A stretch of DNA of 64,000 bases from Amphritea sp. Its GTDB lineage: Bacteria; Pseudomonadota; Gammaproteobacteria; Pseudomonadales; Balneatricaceae. Below, in pieces: positions 1 through 8,378 of the stretch. Positions within the stretch are counted from its first letter, which is position 1, and the number at the start of each line of letters is the position of its first letter. Location: contig NZ_JADGEW010000015.1 in NCBI RefSeq assembly GCF_016744155.1, forward strand, positions 33,669-97,668, given 5' to 3'. The notes below the pieces were generated by a model. That model saw only the letters and a program-made list of their open reading frames with translations, had not been told where the DNA came from and did not search any database. Position numbers and translations under genes: made by a program.

Positions 1-2
1 TT

Positions 3-575
3 AGATTTCTTGAATTGCAGGTTTCTGAGTTAAGTGATAATTTTCAAAATACCAGAAAGGACCTTATTAATTACCAAAATTTAAATGGGTTGATTTCACC
101 AACAGGCACCGTCGAAAGTTTAAGTGCGGTAGTAGCTGAACTTGAATCATCACTAGCGACCCTGCAAGCGAAGCAAACGATGATGGCGAGCTATCAGAGT
201 AGCACCTCACCTGCAGTGATAAGAGTAGCGAGTGAAATTTCAGCCTTGCGTCAGCAGATTGCAAAGGAAAGGGCGCGTATGGCCCAGCAATCAGGTAATG
301 CTCTGAATACATTGTCAGCCGAATATCAGACGCTTGAGCTAAAGGTGTTATTTGCACAAGAGAGTTACTCCGGAGCATTGGCGGCTTTGCAAAGTACGAG
401 AATAGAATCTGCGCGAAAACTTAAGCAGATTTCTGTACTGCAAAGCCCAACGTTACCTGAGTATCCGGTGAAACCGAAACGACTGTATAACATTATAGTA
501 TTTGTAGTGATTGGTTTGTTTATAACCCTGATCATGCATATGTTGGTATTGATTGTCAGAGATCATCGAGACTGA
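3..575 (+). CDS. kpsE: Capsule polysaccharide export inner-membrane protein, KpsE/CtrB-like (3' part only)
   Basis: The reading frame is open to the left edge, so the N-terminus and first membrane segment lie outside the window. What remains is a long helical, Gln/Ser/Leu-rich periplasmic stretch. It is followed by the proline-rich motif PEYPVKPKRLYN just before a hydrophobic segment (about IIVFVVIGLFITLIMHMLVL) and a short basic/acidic tail, RDHRD. That ending is characteristic of the polysaccharide co-polymerase/export family (KpsE, CtrB, BexC; Wzz relatives). Members bridge the inner-membrane ABC exporter KpsMT and the outer-membrane channel KpsD. The glycosyltransferases and kpsC downstream support a capsule role. 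The TTG at 15 is internal and not a real start. KpsM, KpsT and KpsD would be expected upstream, outside the window. Confidence 0.8.
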   Translation, partial: RFLELQVSELSDNFQNTRKDLINYQNLNGLISPTGTVESLSAVVAELESSLATLQAKQTMMASYQSSTSPAVIRVASEISALRQQIAKERARMAQQSGNALNTLSAEYQTLELKVLFAQESYSGALAALQSTRIESARKLKQISVLQSPTLPEYPVKPKRLYNIIVFVVIGLFITLIMHMLVLIVRDHRD

Positions 576-809
576 TTTCAGTGCTAGTAGCTTTCTGGGC
601 GTTATGTCAAAGGCCTTGGAAGAGCACACTACGAATCAACAGGGTGAGAAGAAATTCTATCAGTCGTGAGCGTGAAGCGGTTTAGTTAAATAAAAAGTTA
701 ATAATGATGTAATTGTAGCTAATTGATTGGTTAAAAATAACAGATGTAGCGGACAAATTTTACGCCCGCGATGATTCGGTTAAGACTAATAAGCCTAGTA
801 GGAATCCGC

Positions 810-2420
810 ATGGCGATTTTTGTTATAGATAAAAGTATCAATTTGAAACACCTAGAAATTGCGGCGAATTCAAATGCATTTTTTGGGATTGGCTTGGAAT
901 TGAATGTATTAGCGAATCTGAACCGGCATGCTGATGCAGATAACATGGTTATCTACAACGATTTCACCGCTCAATTAGCTAATGGCCTGCGACAAGGTGA
1001 CTCGCTGGCAGATATTCAATTTTATTGTCAATCCGCGTTTGGTGATTTAATTGAGTTCTTCAAAAGAAATCGTACAACATGCCAGTTAATTTCATTGCGT
1101 GGGCTGCTGGCGGCGGATAAAAATTCAATTATCCAGCAATTTGGAGATGCCCCAGCTGAAGAAATCAGAGCTTTAGTGCAAACGTTTGAGAAAACTATTA
1201 TTCAAGATGATTTTTACTCATTGGCGGCGTTACAACTTCAAAACTCGGATAAGCGGCTTGTAAAACTTGCAGCAGAACTGGAAGCTTGCTCAGTGATTGC
1301 TTATGAAGGCTCAGATGTACATAATCTTGAAAAAATTATAAACGACTACCTTACGGAAAAGCAGGAAGTTGACAAAAAACTATATGTTGCTGAAGAATCG
1401 TTGAAAAAGTGTGAAGAGGAAGGGCGTTTAGCATTTAATAAATTTGAGACTGAAAATAAAGAGTTACAGAGGCAAATAGATGAAAAAAATGGCCAGATAG
1501 AAAATGTTCTGCATCAGCTCTTTGTGCTACAAAGTGCATTCGATGAGGCCCAGAAATCACAGAAAATTACAGTGCAACAGCATTCAGACACAGTAAATAC
1601 AATAGAGTCGCATGTAACGGGTTTACAACAGGAACTTAAGCAAACAAAGATTGAAAATAAAGAGCTTGTAGAGCAATTGCATTTTGTGCAGGAAACATTA
1701 GAAGAGGTTTCTTTATCTTTACAAACGAAGGAATTAGCTAACCAATCGCTAATGATTGAAAAAACAAAAAGTGAAGCAGATTGTAAAAAATCTAATGAGA
1801 AGACCCAAGGGCTTAGCAAGGAAGTTACTAAAGTTCGTCAGACACTTGCCTTTCAGCAAGAGGAAAATGAGCTGTTAATTGAGCAGTTACATAATGTCCA
1901 AGAGTTATATGAATATAAACTGATACAAACAGAAAATTCGGCAGGTATTCAGAAGACCCTAAATCAAAGGGTGTCTGAAAAAGATCGTGAAATTCACGCA
2001 CTAAATAAACTACTAGATGCAGGATTAATTTATCAAAAATGGTTAATAGCTTTGTTACATGCTGCGCATAAACAACTGTTTAATCAAAGTAGGGGATTTA
2101 GAAAAAAACTCAAGCAACAAGCTAAATTGCTAAATACTGATAAAGTATTTGATGGACAGTGGTACCTGCAAGCTTATCCTGATCTTGAAGGTTCAAAGCT
2201 CGATCTGAAAATACATTATCTTCTGTTTGGAGCATTTGAAGCTCGGAATCCATCGGGGCAATTCCATACGTTGAATTATATTCAAACATATGCAGATGTA
2301 GCAGAAGCCGGAATGCAACCTATTATTCACTTTATCCAGTTCGGCCAATTTGAGGGGCGCATGGCAGACCCTCTGCAAAAACGTTTGCCAGCACCGGGCA
2401 ACAGCGAAAGCAAGGCATGA
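810..2420 (+). CDS. Large coiled-coil protein with C-terminal WYL-YPD-HYL-EGR module, capsule locus
   Basis: This gene encodes 536 residues from the ATG at 810, preceded by TAGGAA; an in-frame ATG at 771 has no ribosome-binding site. The first ~170 residues (starting MAIFVIDKSINLKHLEIAAN) resemble no family I recognise. Residues of roughly 180-430 are heptad-rich Glu/Lys/Gln/Leu coiled coil. The last ~85 residues form a compact module with WYLQAYPDLEGS, then IHYLLFGAFEAR, then a second weaker copy ending in HFIQFGQFEGR. This short module recurs in polysaccharide-locus glycosyltransferases and occurs here again near the start of the protein at 8379-10904. No signal peptide or membrane segment is visible. 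The next gene begins one base after the stop, so the two are probably cotranslated. The role is unknown; scaffolding or chain-length control of the glycosyltransferases is an inference. Confidence 0.7.
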   Translation: MAIFVIDKSINLKHLEIAANSNAFFGIGLELNVLANLNRHADADNMVIYNDFTAQLANGLRQGDSLADIQFYCQSAFGDLIEFFKRNRTTCQLISLRGLLAADKNSIIQQFGDAPAEEIRALVQTFEKTIIQDDFYSLAALQLQNSDKRLVKLAAELEACSVIAYEGSDVHNLEKIINDYLTEKQEVDKKLYVAEESLKKCEEEGRLAFNKFETENKELQRQIDEKNGQIENVLHQLFVLQSAFDEAQKSQKITVQQHSDTVNTIESHVTGLQQELKQTKIENKELVEQLHFVQETLEEVSLSLQTKELANQSLMIEKTKSEADCKKSNEKTQGLSKEVTKVRQTLAFQQEENELLIEQLHNVQELYEYKLIQTENSAGIQKTLNQRVSEKDREIHALNKLLDAGLIYQKWLIALLHAAHKQLFNQSRGFRKKLKQQAKLLNTDKVFDGQWYLQAYPDLEGSKLDLKIHYLLFGAFEARNPSGQFHTLNYIQTYADVAEAGMQPIIHFIQFGQFEGRMADPLQKRLPAPGNSESKA

Positions 2421-2421
2421 T

Positions 2422-3690
2422 ATGAAACTGGAATTGCTAGCTCATTTACAAGTTGATCATTTAGTCTATCTGGGGGCTGGTGATTTAAATGAAGAAACGG
2501 TTCGCTTTTTAGAAACAATACCTAAAGTTACACTGGTAGAGGCTCAAAGTTCACTGTGCGAATCGCTGCAAGAGCGTTTTCAGGACATGGAACATATCAC
2601 TGTTATCAATGAAGTAATTGCAGGTAACGAAGCTGACACTGAGTTTTATATATATAACTTAATAGAGCTGAGCGGTCTAGTTACTGTAGAGAACTTAAAG
2701 ACGTTCTATCCCGGTTTAAGGGTTTTAGAGAATACGTCAGTCAAAACAATTGGTGTTGTACCGTTACTTGAACAAATTGGCTTAGACGCAGAGAAAAATA
2801 TTGTTTTAGTCGTAGATATTCCGTTTCAAGTAGAATCTTTACTGGATGAGGTTATTAAAGCCGAAGTGCTGAATGGATTTTCATTGATACTTTGTAGCAC
2901 ACCGACAATCAATCATGAAGTAAAAGCGGCCAACTCTTCACTTACCCATAAATTACAGCAAGCGAGGTTCGACTACGATCTTGTTAGCTTACTCTCTGAG
3001 CGAAATGGTCTTGATTATCAAACGAGTGTTTATAGACAAAGTTCATTATTACAAGAGCATAAACAGGTAACAGAAGATTTAATAGCTTACGAAAAACGAA
3101 ACATACAACAAAGTAAAGAAATTAAGGCCTTGCAAACACAGGTGAGTAAGGTGCAGGAAGAAGCGAAAACAACGCAATCAGAACAGAAGTTGCTTAAAGC
3201 AGAAAATTCTACCTTACAGGGACAATATAAGAGTAAGCAGAGAGAGCTTGATAGAGCGCTGAAGGAACATGCAGGCCAGCAAGAAACGCAGCAAAGCTTA
3301 TTTAATCAGTTGCAATGCCAAAATAAGAAAGTGCAAATTGATCTCCACAATGAGCGTGAGCTAACAGATAGTACTCAAGCGCATAACGAGACCCTAAAAG
3401 CAGAATTGAAGACACTCCAGCAAGAGCGAGATAACGCTTCCAAGGAAAGAGAGTCTGTGGGATCGGAAAGAGATGAGATCAAAAGTCAGCTAGAGAAAAC
3501 TTTGAGATTATTACAAGCCAAAAATAATTTATTAAATGAGAAATTTGAGCAAATAAGTCGAGTTCAAAACAATAATTCAAAGTTGAATATGGAAAACGAG
3601 CAGCTTAAAAAGGAAAATACTATACATAAAGGTCAGTTAACAAAAGCTGAATATCAAATTGAGCTGATCAAAGAGCTACTGGTACCTTAA
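2422..3690 (+). CDS. Methyltransferase-like domain fused to long coiled coil (WbdD-like layout)
   Basis: The ATG at 2422 is preferred: it follows the previous stop directly and has AAGG upstream. Using the ATG at 2350 would overlap the previous gene by 71 bases. The product is 422 residues. The first ~200 show a Rossmann-type class I SAM-methyltransferase pattern: LVYLGAGDLNEET as the glycine motif, VTLVEAQ as the acidic end of strand 2, and IVLVVDIPFQVESLL, which resembles FkbM-type proteins. Residues ~215-420 are continuous coiled coil rich in Gln, Glu, Lys and Leu. In E. coli WbdD a methyltransferase (with a kinase) is followed by a coiled coil that sets O-antigen length; the kinase is absent here. 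Stop and next start overlap as TAATG. The methyltransferase call is moderate because the glycine motif is GAGD rather than the classic GxGxG. Confidence 0.7.
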   Translation: MKLELLAHLQVDHLVYLGAGDLNEETVRFLETIPKVTLVEAQSSLCESLQERFQDMEHITVINEVIAGNEADTEFYIYNLIELSGLVTVENLKTFYPGLRVLENTSVKTIGVVPLLEQIGLDAEKNIVLVVDIPFQVESLLDEVIKAEVLNGFSLILCSTPTINHEVKAANSSLTHKLQQARFDYDLVSLLSERNGLDYQTSVYRQSSLLQEHKQVTEDLIAYEKRNIQQSKEIKALQTQVSKVQEEAKTTQSEQKLLKAENSTLQGQYKSKQRELDRALKEHAGQQETQQSLFNQLQCQNKKVQIDLHNERELTDSTQAHNETLKAELKTLQQERDNASKERESVGSERDEIKSQLEKTLRLLQAKNNLLNEKFEQISRVQNNNSKLNMENEQLKKENTIHKGQLTKAEYQIELIKELLVP

Positions 3691-5411
3691 TGTTAGTAAA
3701 TGACTATGCTTTAAAGTTAGCAATACACTGGCAAGCTGGAGATTGGGTAAGAATAAGCGAATTTCAGCAGGCTCAATTGTCGGATATTGATAATAAGGCC
3801 GAAGCGGCTTTAATGGTGTCAGTTGCTTGCCTTCAAGTGGCTGAAAATAAAAAAGCATTACAAGCTTTGCAATGGGCTAAGCAATGGGGTGCAAGTAAAG
3901 AACTACAAGCCCGCTATTTAATTAAGGGGGTGTATAATACACTAGCACTAGCTAGATTAATCGATGATACCTCCACTGCTGAGCTTCTTTTTTGTAAAGC
4001 GAATGAAGTTAGCGATAACATAAACGTATTAGATGAATTGTCACAGCAAAACTACCTGCAACAGCAAACTCATTTTTTTCAATTGATTCAACACCTAGCG
4101 AGCAGAAACAATAAAGCTAAAGAAGTTACACGGCTTAAAACACTAAACCTTGGTTATGCCTGGGCGGGTAATACCATCAACACTGTTATCTTCCGACACC
4201 ATGCAATATTTACTGCACATAATTACCAATACACAGCTTTCTATGTTGATACACGGACATTAAGAGTGGTGAAGCGTAATTTAGATAATAGCTCTAAAAG
4301 CAATGAGATTGAAACGTTTGATATTAAAGGCGAATACAATCTTAAAGATGCACATAATAGCATAAGCCTTGCTATGGATAGACAAGGGTATCTGCATCTT
4401 TCTTATGACCATCATGGCAGTACTCTACATTACCGGCGTAGTATAAAATCTTATCAAATTGACGGCTGGAGTGAGGAGCTGTCGATGACGGGGGAGAATG
4501 AGAAAAAAGTCACCTATCCGACATTTATTATGCCTCAAAACAATACGCCTTTACTCATTCTTTACCGTGATGGAAACTGGAAGCGAGGGAGTGCATATCT
4601 CAAGTATTACGATGAGTCGTTGCAAGGTTGGTTTGACTATTTTACCCCGATACTAAGTGGCGCTGACCAGCAACCCTGGACAAGTAATGCTTATTGGAAT
4701 AATCCGGTAATGGATCAATATGGCTGTTTACATCTCTCTTACACCTGGCGAACCGACTACTTTTCTGATGAGCAGTTAATCAATAATATTAATATTGATT
4801 ACGCTAAAAGTTTTAATCAAGGATTTAACTGGCTAACGTCGAAAAATCAGCCCTACAATTTGCCTATTACTCAAGTCAATAGCGAAACTGTTTGGCCGAT
4901 ATCACCTGGTTCAAATCATATAAATCAAACCAGTATGGCATTAGATTCTAAAGGCTATCCTCACATTGTGTTTTATGCCAATGATATGAATGACGTTCCG
5001 CAGTACCAACATATTTGGTTTAACGGGACTAGTTGGCAGCATAGTTGGGTTTCTGAGCGTACAGAAGGTTTTAAACTCGTAGGCGGCGGTACTTTGCAGA
5101 TACCGATTAGTCGTCCTGAAATTATTATTGATAGAGATGATACGGTTTACATAATTTACAGAGCAGAAGACACGGAACAAAAGTTGGTGGCTAATTATAT
5201 TACAGCGCCGAGTTATGAGTTCTATTCAGAGAATACTCTAATACTCTGGGATGAACCAGTGGGTCAGGCGGAGCCGATTATTGACCGTATTCGTTGGCAA
5301 AAAGAGCAAGTATTAACCATGTTGGTGCAATACAATGAGCAACCCAATGGTGATACTGATCATAAAGATATTGAAAAGGATATCTTGCTAATTGATTTGA
5401 AATTTAATTAA
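3690..5411 (+). CDS. BNR_4-type beta-propeller protein, polysaccharide-lyase/sialidase-like, with helical N-terminus
   Basis: This gene encodes 573 residues and its ATG overlaps the previous stop by one base. Residues ~20-145 are TPR-like helices. From ~150 on the sequence has repeated beta-propeller character with Asp-box-like stretches. The motif DAHNSISLAMDRQGYLHLSY (His222-Asn223) followed by DHHGS (His241-His242) is typical of the BNR_4 group, which includes ulvan-lyase families PL24/PL25 and many uncharacterised proteins. No signal peptide is visible, so it probably acts in the cytoplasm or on nascent chains, unlike secreted lyases. It could trim or edit the capsule polymer, or simply bind it. 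Family membership is from motif recall. Enzymatic activity is not shown by the sequence. Confidence 0.65.
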   Translation: MLVNDYALKLAIHWQAGDWVRISEFQQAQLSDIDNKAEAALMVSVACLQVAENKKALQALQWAKQWGASKELQARYLIKGVYNTLALARLIDDTSTAELLFCKANEVSDNINVLDELSQQNYLQQQTHFFQLIQHLASRNNKAKEVTRLKTLNLGYAWAGNTINTVIFRHHAIFTAHNYQYTAFYVDTRTLRVVKRNLDNSSKSNEIETFDIKGEYNLKDAHNSISLAMDRQGYLHLSYDHHGSTLHYRRSIKSYQIDGWSEELSMTGENEKKVTYPTFIMPQNNTPLLILYRDGNWKRGSAYLKYYDESLQGWFDYFTPILSGADQQPWTSNAYWNNPVMDQYGCLHLSYTWRTDYFSDEQLINNINIDYAKSFNQGFNWLTSKNQPYNLPITQVNSETVWPISPGSNHINQTSMALDSKGYPHIVFYANDMNDVPQYQHIWFNGTSWQHSWVSERTEGFKLVGGGTLQIPISRPEIIIDRDDTVYIIYRAEDTEQKLVANYITAPSYEFYSENTLILWDEPVGQAEPIIDRIRWQKEQVLTMLVQYNEQPNGDTDHKDIEKDILLIDLKFN

Positions 5412-5435
5412 ACATTTACACGTAATGGAATAGAT

Positions 5436-7649
5436 ATGAGCTACCTCAAAAAAGCGAATGAGGCTTTGCGGAAGAAGGACTATCACGTAGCAATTGATCT
5501 TTATGATGAGGTAATTAAAAACAGCCCTGCCTTGAAAACTGTTGTGGAGTTTAATCGGCAATATGCTAAGTCTAAACTAAAATTCAATGGGGCATCGGAT
5601 TCATTTCTAAAAAGCCTGCCTGCAACAAGCAAGCAAGAGGTAAAAAATAAAGAGCTGATCTACTCCGCAAAAGGCCATCCTGCGGCACCATATTTAATGA
5701 ACTATCAGGTCTATACGGTAGATCTGGTCATACCTGTATATAACGCATTTGAAGATGTGAAACTCTGTCTGGAATCTGTTGAGAAAAATACGGACGGGTT
5801 TCGTGTCACAACTTATATTATCAATGATGCATCAGAAGAAGAGACATCTTCTTACCTGAAAGAGTTTTGCAAAGGAAAGAATGATTTCATTTTGATTGAG
5901 CATGAAAGCAATCAAATGTATACAAGAACAGTCAATGATGGATTAAGAGCTTCGACTGCAGATTATGTTGTAACCCTGAATAGCGATACCATCGTTTCGA
6001 AAGGTTGGTTACAAGCTCTTGTCAGATGCATTCTTTCGGATAAAAAAATAGGAATTGTTGGCCCGCTATCTAATGCTGCAAGTTGGCAGAATGTTCCTGT
6101 ATTGTTAGATAAAAATGATCAGTTTGCAGTAAATGATGTCCCAAATGGAATGTCCGTTGATGAAATGGCCGAGTATGTCAATAGAATATCTCGCCATTTT
6201 TATCCTCGCGTTCCATTTGTTAATGGGTTCTGCTTTATGATTGCTAGAGAAGTAATTGATGCAGTTGGTTATTTGGATGAAGGTACTTTCCCTACAGGGT
6301 ATGGTGAAGAAAATGATTACTGCTTACGCGCAGCAGATGCAGGTTTTGATTTAGCTATTGCTGATGATTCGTATGTATTTCATGCTAAATCAAAAAGTTT
6401 CGGCCATGAAAAAAGAAAAGAATATTCTAAGAGAGGCTCGCAAAGTTTAAAAGCAAAGCACGGCAAGGATAAAGTAAATAACCTTGCTGGAAAAATTCGT
6501 GATATGAAGGTGTTTGATGACATTCGCGAAGGTGTTCAAAAAGGGTTAACTAAATCTAAGGATCAAAAGCAATTTAAAGAGCCTTTATCTCAACGTATTC
6601 TATTCTTGCTTCCTGTTTCTGGCGGTGGCGGTGGCGTACATTCTATTGTCCAAGAAACAATGGGCATGAGACGGTTAGGTGTAAAGGTTAAAATCGCAGT
6701 GCCTCAAAAACATCTACACAAGTTTTTAAAAGTTTATGAAGATATTGCCGAAAGAGAAGACCTTTTTTTAGGTTTCGATGAAAAGGATCTGGTTAATATA
6801 TCAAGAAAATTTGATGTGATTATAGGTACTATCTATACATCTATGAAACAAGTTCAGAAGATTAAAAAAGAAAATAATAAAATTTCGACTGCCTACTATA
6901 TTCAAGATTATGAGCCATTGTTTTCAGAACCAGGCACAGCGGCTTGGCAAGAAGCCTTTGATTCATACACCTTAGTGCCTGGCACAATACTATTTGCGAA
7001 GACGGACTGGATTTGCAATAAAGTCTTTGATCTTCATGGGGTAGTGGTGAATAAGGTAGCACCTAGTATAGATCATGATGTGTATAAACCAAAACCAGGT
7101 TGTTTTAATACAGATACAATTAAAATATCTGCAATGATTCGTCCAAAAACCCCTAGGCGGGGGGCTGATCGAACTATGCGTTTGCTTAAAAAACTGCATG
7201 ATGAACTTGGTGGAAAAGTTGAAATCAATATTTTTGGTTGCGAAGACAGTGATCCATTATTTGGTAAATTGGAACGTAATTATAAGTATAAATCGAGTGG
7301 CATTTTAACGAGAAATGGTGTGGCTAATGTTCTGAAAAGTTCAGATATATTCATTGATTTATCAGACTATCAAGCGTTTGGTCGTACTGCTTTAGAGGCT
7401 ATGAGTTGCGGTGCAACTTCGGTTGTTACAGCCTACGGAGGTGTATATGAATATATTCGGAATAAAGAAAATGGTGCCGTGGTTGATGTGTTTAATGAAG
7501 AGGCAACTTATCTTACTGTAAAAGAGTTGATAGAAGATAATGATTTATACTCTTTAAAGATTAAGTCACTTGAAACGGCATCAAATTTTTCAATTAATAA
7601 AGCTTCAATGACATTGTTGCTTTCTTTGTCTAGTAAGGAAAAAAGTTGA
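5436..7649 (+). CDS. Bifunctional glycosyltransferase: GT2 module plus GT4-like module
   Basis: This gene encodes 737 residues. Residues ~1-40 look like a TPR-type helical pair. A GT-A (GT2) module follows at ~95-330 with VDLVIPVYNAFEDVKLCLES, the donor-binding LNSDTIV and the acceptor-side motif GYGEENDYCLRAADAGF. From ~390 a GT-B (GT4-like) module begins with LFLLPVSGGGGGVHSI and ends with DYQAFGRTALEAMSCGATSVV, where the Glu sits in the usual EA..G motif. Two sugar-adding active sites on one chain are typical of capsule polymerases that build disaccharide repeats. It lies 24 bases after the previous gene and overlaps the following acyltransferase by one base (TGATG). Base composition here is distinctly A+T rich, as often in serotype-specific cassettes. 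Donor and linkage cannot be read from the sequence. Confidence 0.85.
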   Translation: MSYLKKANEALRKKDYHVAIDLYDEVIKNSPALKTVVEFNRQYAKSKLKFNGASDSFLKSLPATSKQEVKNKELIYSAKGHPAAPYLMNYQVYTVDLVIPVYNAFEDVKLCLESVEKNTDGFRVTTYIINDASEEETSSYLKEFCKGKNDFILIEHESNQMYTRTVNDGLRASTADYVVTLNSDTIVSKGWLQALVRCILSDKKIGIVGPLSNAASWQNVPVLLDKNDQFAVNDVPNGMSVDEMAEYVNRISRHFYPRVPFVNGFCFMIAREVIDAVGYLDEGTFPTGYGEENDYCLRAADAGFDLAIADDSYVFHAKSKSFGHEKRKEYSKRGSQSLKAKHGKDKVNNLAGKIRDMKVFDDIREGVQKGLTKSKDQKQFKEPLSQRILFLLPVSGGGGGVHSIVQETMGMRRLGVKVKIAVPQKHLHKFLKVYEDIAEREDLFLGFDEKDLVNISRKFDVIIGTIYTSMKQVQKIKKENNKISTAYYIQDYEPLFSEPGTAAWQEAFDSYTLVPGTILFAKTDWICNKVFDLHGVVVNKVAPSIDHDVYKPKPGCFNTDTIKISAMIRPKTPRRGADRTMRLLKKLHDELGGKVEINIFGCEDSDPLFGKLERNYKYKSSGILTRNGVANVLKSSDIFIDLSDYQAFGRTALEAMSCGATSVVTAYGGVYEYIRNKENGAVVDVFNEEATYLTVKELIEDNDLYSLKIKSLETASNFSINKASMTLLLSLSSKEKS

Positions 7650-8293
7650 TGATGAGCTTTAATGGATTGGATTTGCGAGTTGATGAAGGTAACTTTATAG
7701 AAATTGATGCTGATTGCAATTTTCAGACTAGTAGAATCTACATTCAAGGGACTGGAAATAAAGTGAAAATCAGTAAAGCTCTTTTACATCAGACACTCTT
7801 TATAAATATTAGCGGGAATGATAAGGAAATTGTTGTTAGTGAGAGTAAAAAAAATATAAATAATTTAAAAATTGTTTCTATAAGAGGTGAGTGTCAGAAA
7901 GTTCTTATTGGTCGGGATTTTAGTTGTGGTGGTTGTGAGATTCAGATGAACGATGGATATGAGACTCTCACGATTGGCGATGATTGTCTTTTTTCTTGGG
8001 GAATAAAAATGAGGACATCTGATGGTCACTCTGTAATTGATCTTGAAACAGGAAATGCGATTAATTTGCCTAAGAATATAACGATTGGTAGTCATGTATG
8101 GGTAGGAGAGGATGTTAAGTTTTTAAAAGGTTCGATTATTCCATGTAACACAATAGTTGGTGGGTTTTCTGTCGTTACAAAAGCCTTCTTTAGTGAGAAT
8201 AGTGTTATAGCTGGATTTCCAGCCAAAGTAGTAAAGAGTAATGTGGGTTGGGATCGGCAGATGCCTTATGAGTACAATAGAGTGAAGTCATAA
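7649..8293 (+). CDS. Left-handed beta-helix (hexapeptide) acyltransferase, capsule O-acetylation
   Basis: This gene encodes 214 residues from the ATG at 7649, which overlaps the preceding stop; AAGGA lies nine bases upstream, and the ATG at 7652 is an alternative. The C-terminal two thirds show imperfect hexapeptide spacing (IGDDCLFSWGIKMRTSDGH, NITIGSHVWVGEDVKFLKG, IIPCNTIVGGFSVVTK, SVIAGFPAKVVK), as in the WcaF/maltose acetyltransferase-type LbH family. The His in TSDGH and the GSHVWVG coil correspond to positions usually near the acetyl-CoA site. It most likely acetylates a sugar of the capsule repeat in the cytoplasm. The first ~70 residues are less clearly coiled. Its coupling to the upstream glycosyltransferase supports action on the same polymer. 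Confidence 0.8.
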   Translation: MMSFNGLDLRVDEGNFIEIDADCNFQTSRIYIQGTGNKVKISKALLHQTLFINISGNDKEIVVSESKKNINNLKIVSIRGECQKVLIGRDFSCGGCEIQMNDGYETLTIGDDCLFSWGIKMRTSDGHSVIDLETGNAINLPKNITIGSHVWVGEDVKFLKGSIIPCNTIVGGFSVVTKAFFSENSVIAGFPAKVVKSNVGWDRQMPYEYNRVKS

Positions 8294-8378
8294 GGATGTC
8301 TGACCGAGTCAAATATATATGCCCGGTGGGAAAAGGTTGCTGGAAAGTACGGTAATCTCCGATTACTAGGTTGTTTAA

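Noticed and set aside
579..612. Possible JUMPstart/ops (RfaH) element, CAGTGCTAGTAGCT...GGGCG
   Set aside because: The first bases resemble JUMPstart, but the GGCGGTAG core of ops is not present.
771..2420. Longer start for the first coiled-coil protein at ATG 771
   Set aside because: No ribosome-binding site; the ATG at 810 has TAGGAA at proper spacing.
2350..3690. Start at ATG 2350 for the methyltransferase/coiled-coil gene
   Set aside because: It would overlap the upstream gene by 71 bases, and the extra residues are a shadow of it; ATG 2422 has its own AAGG.
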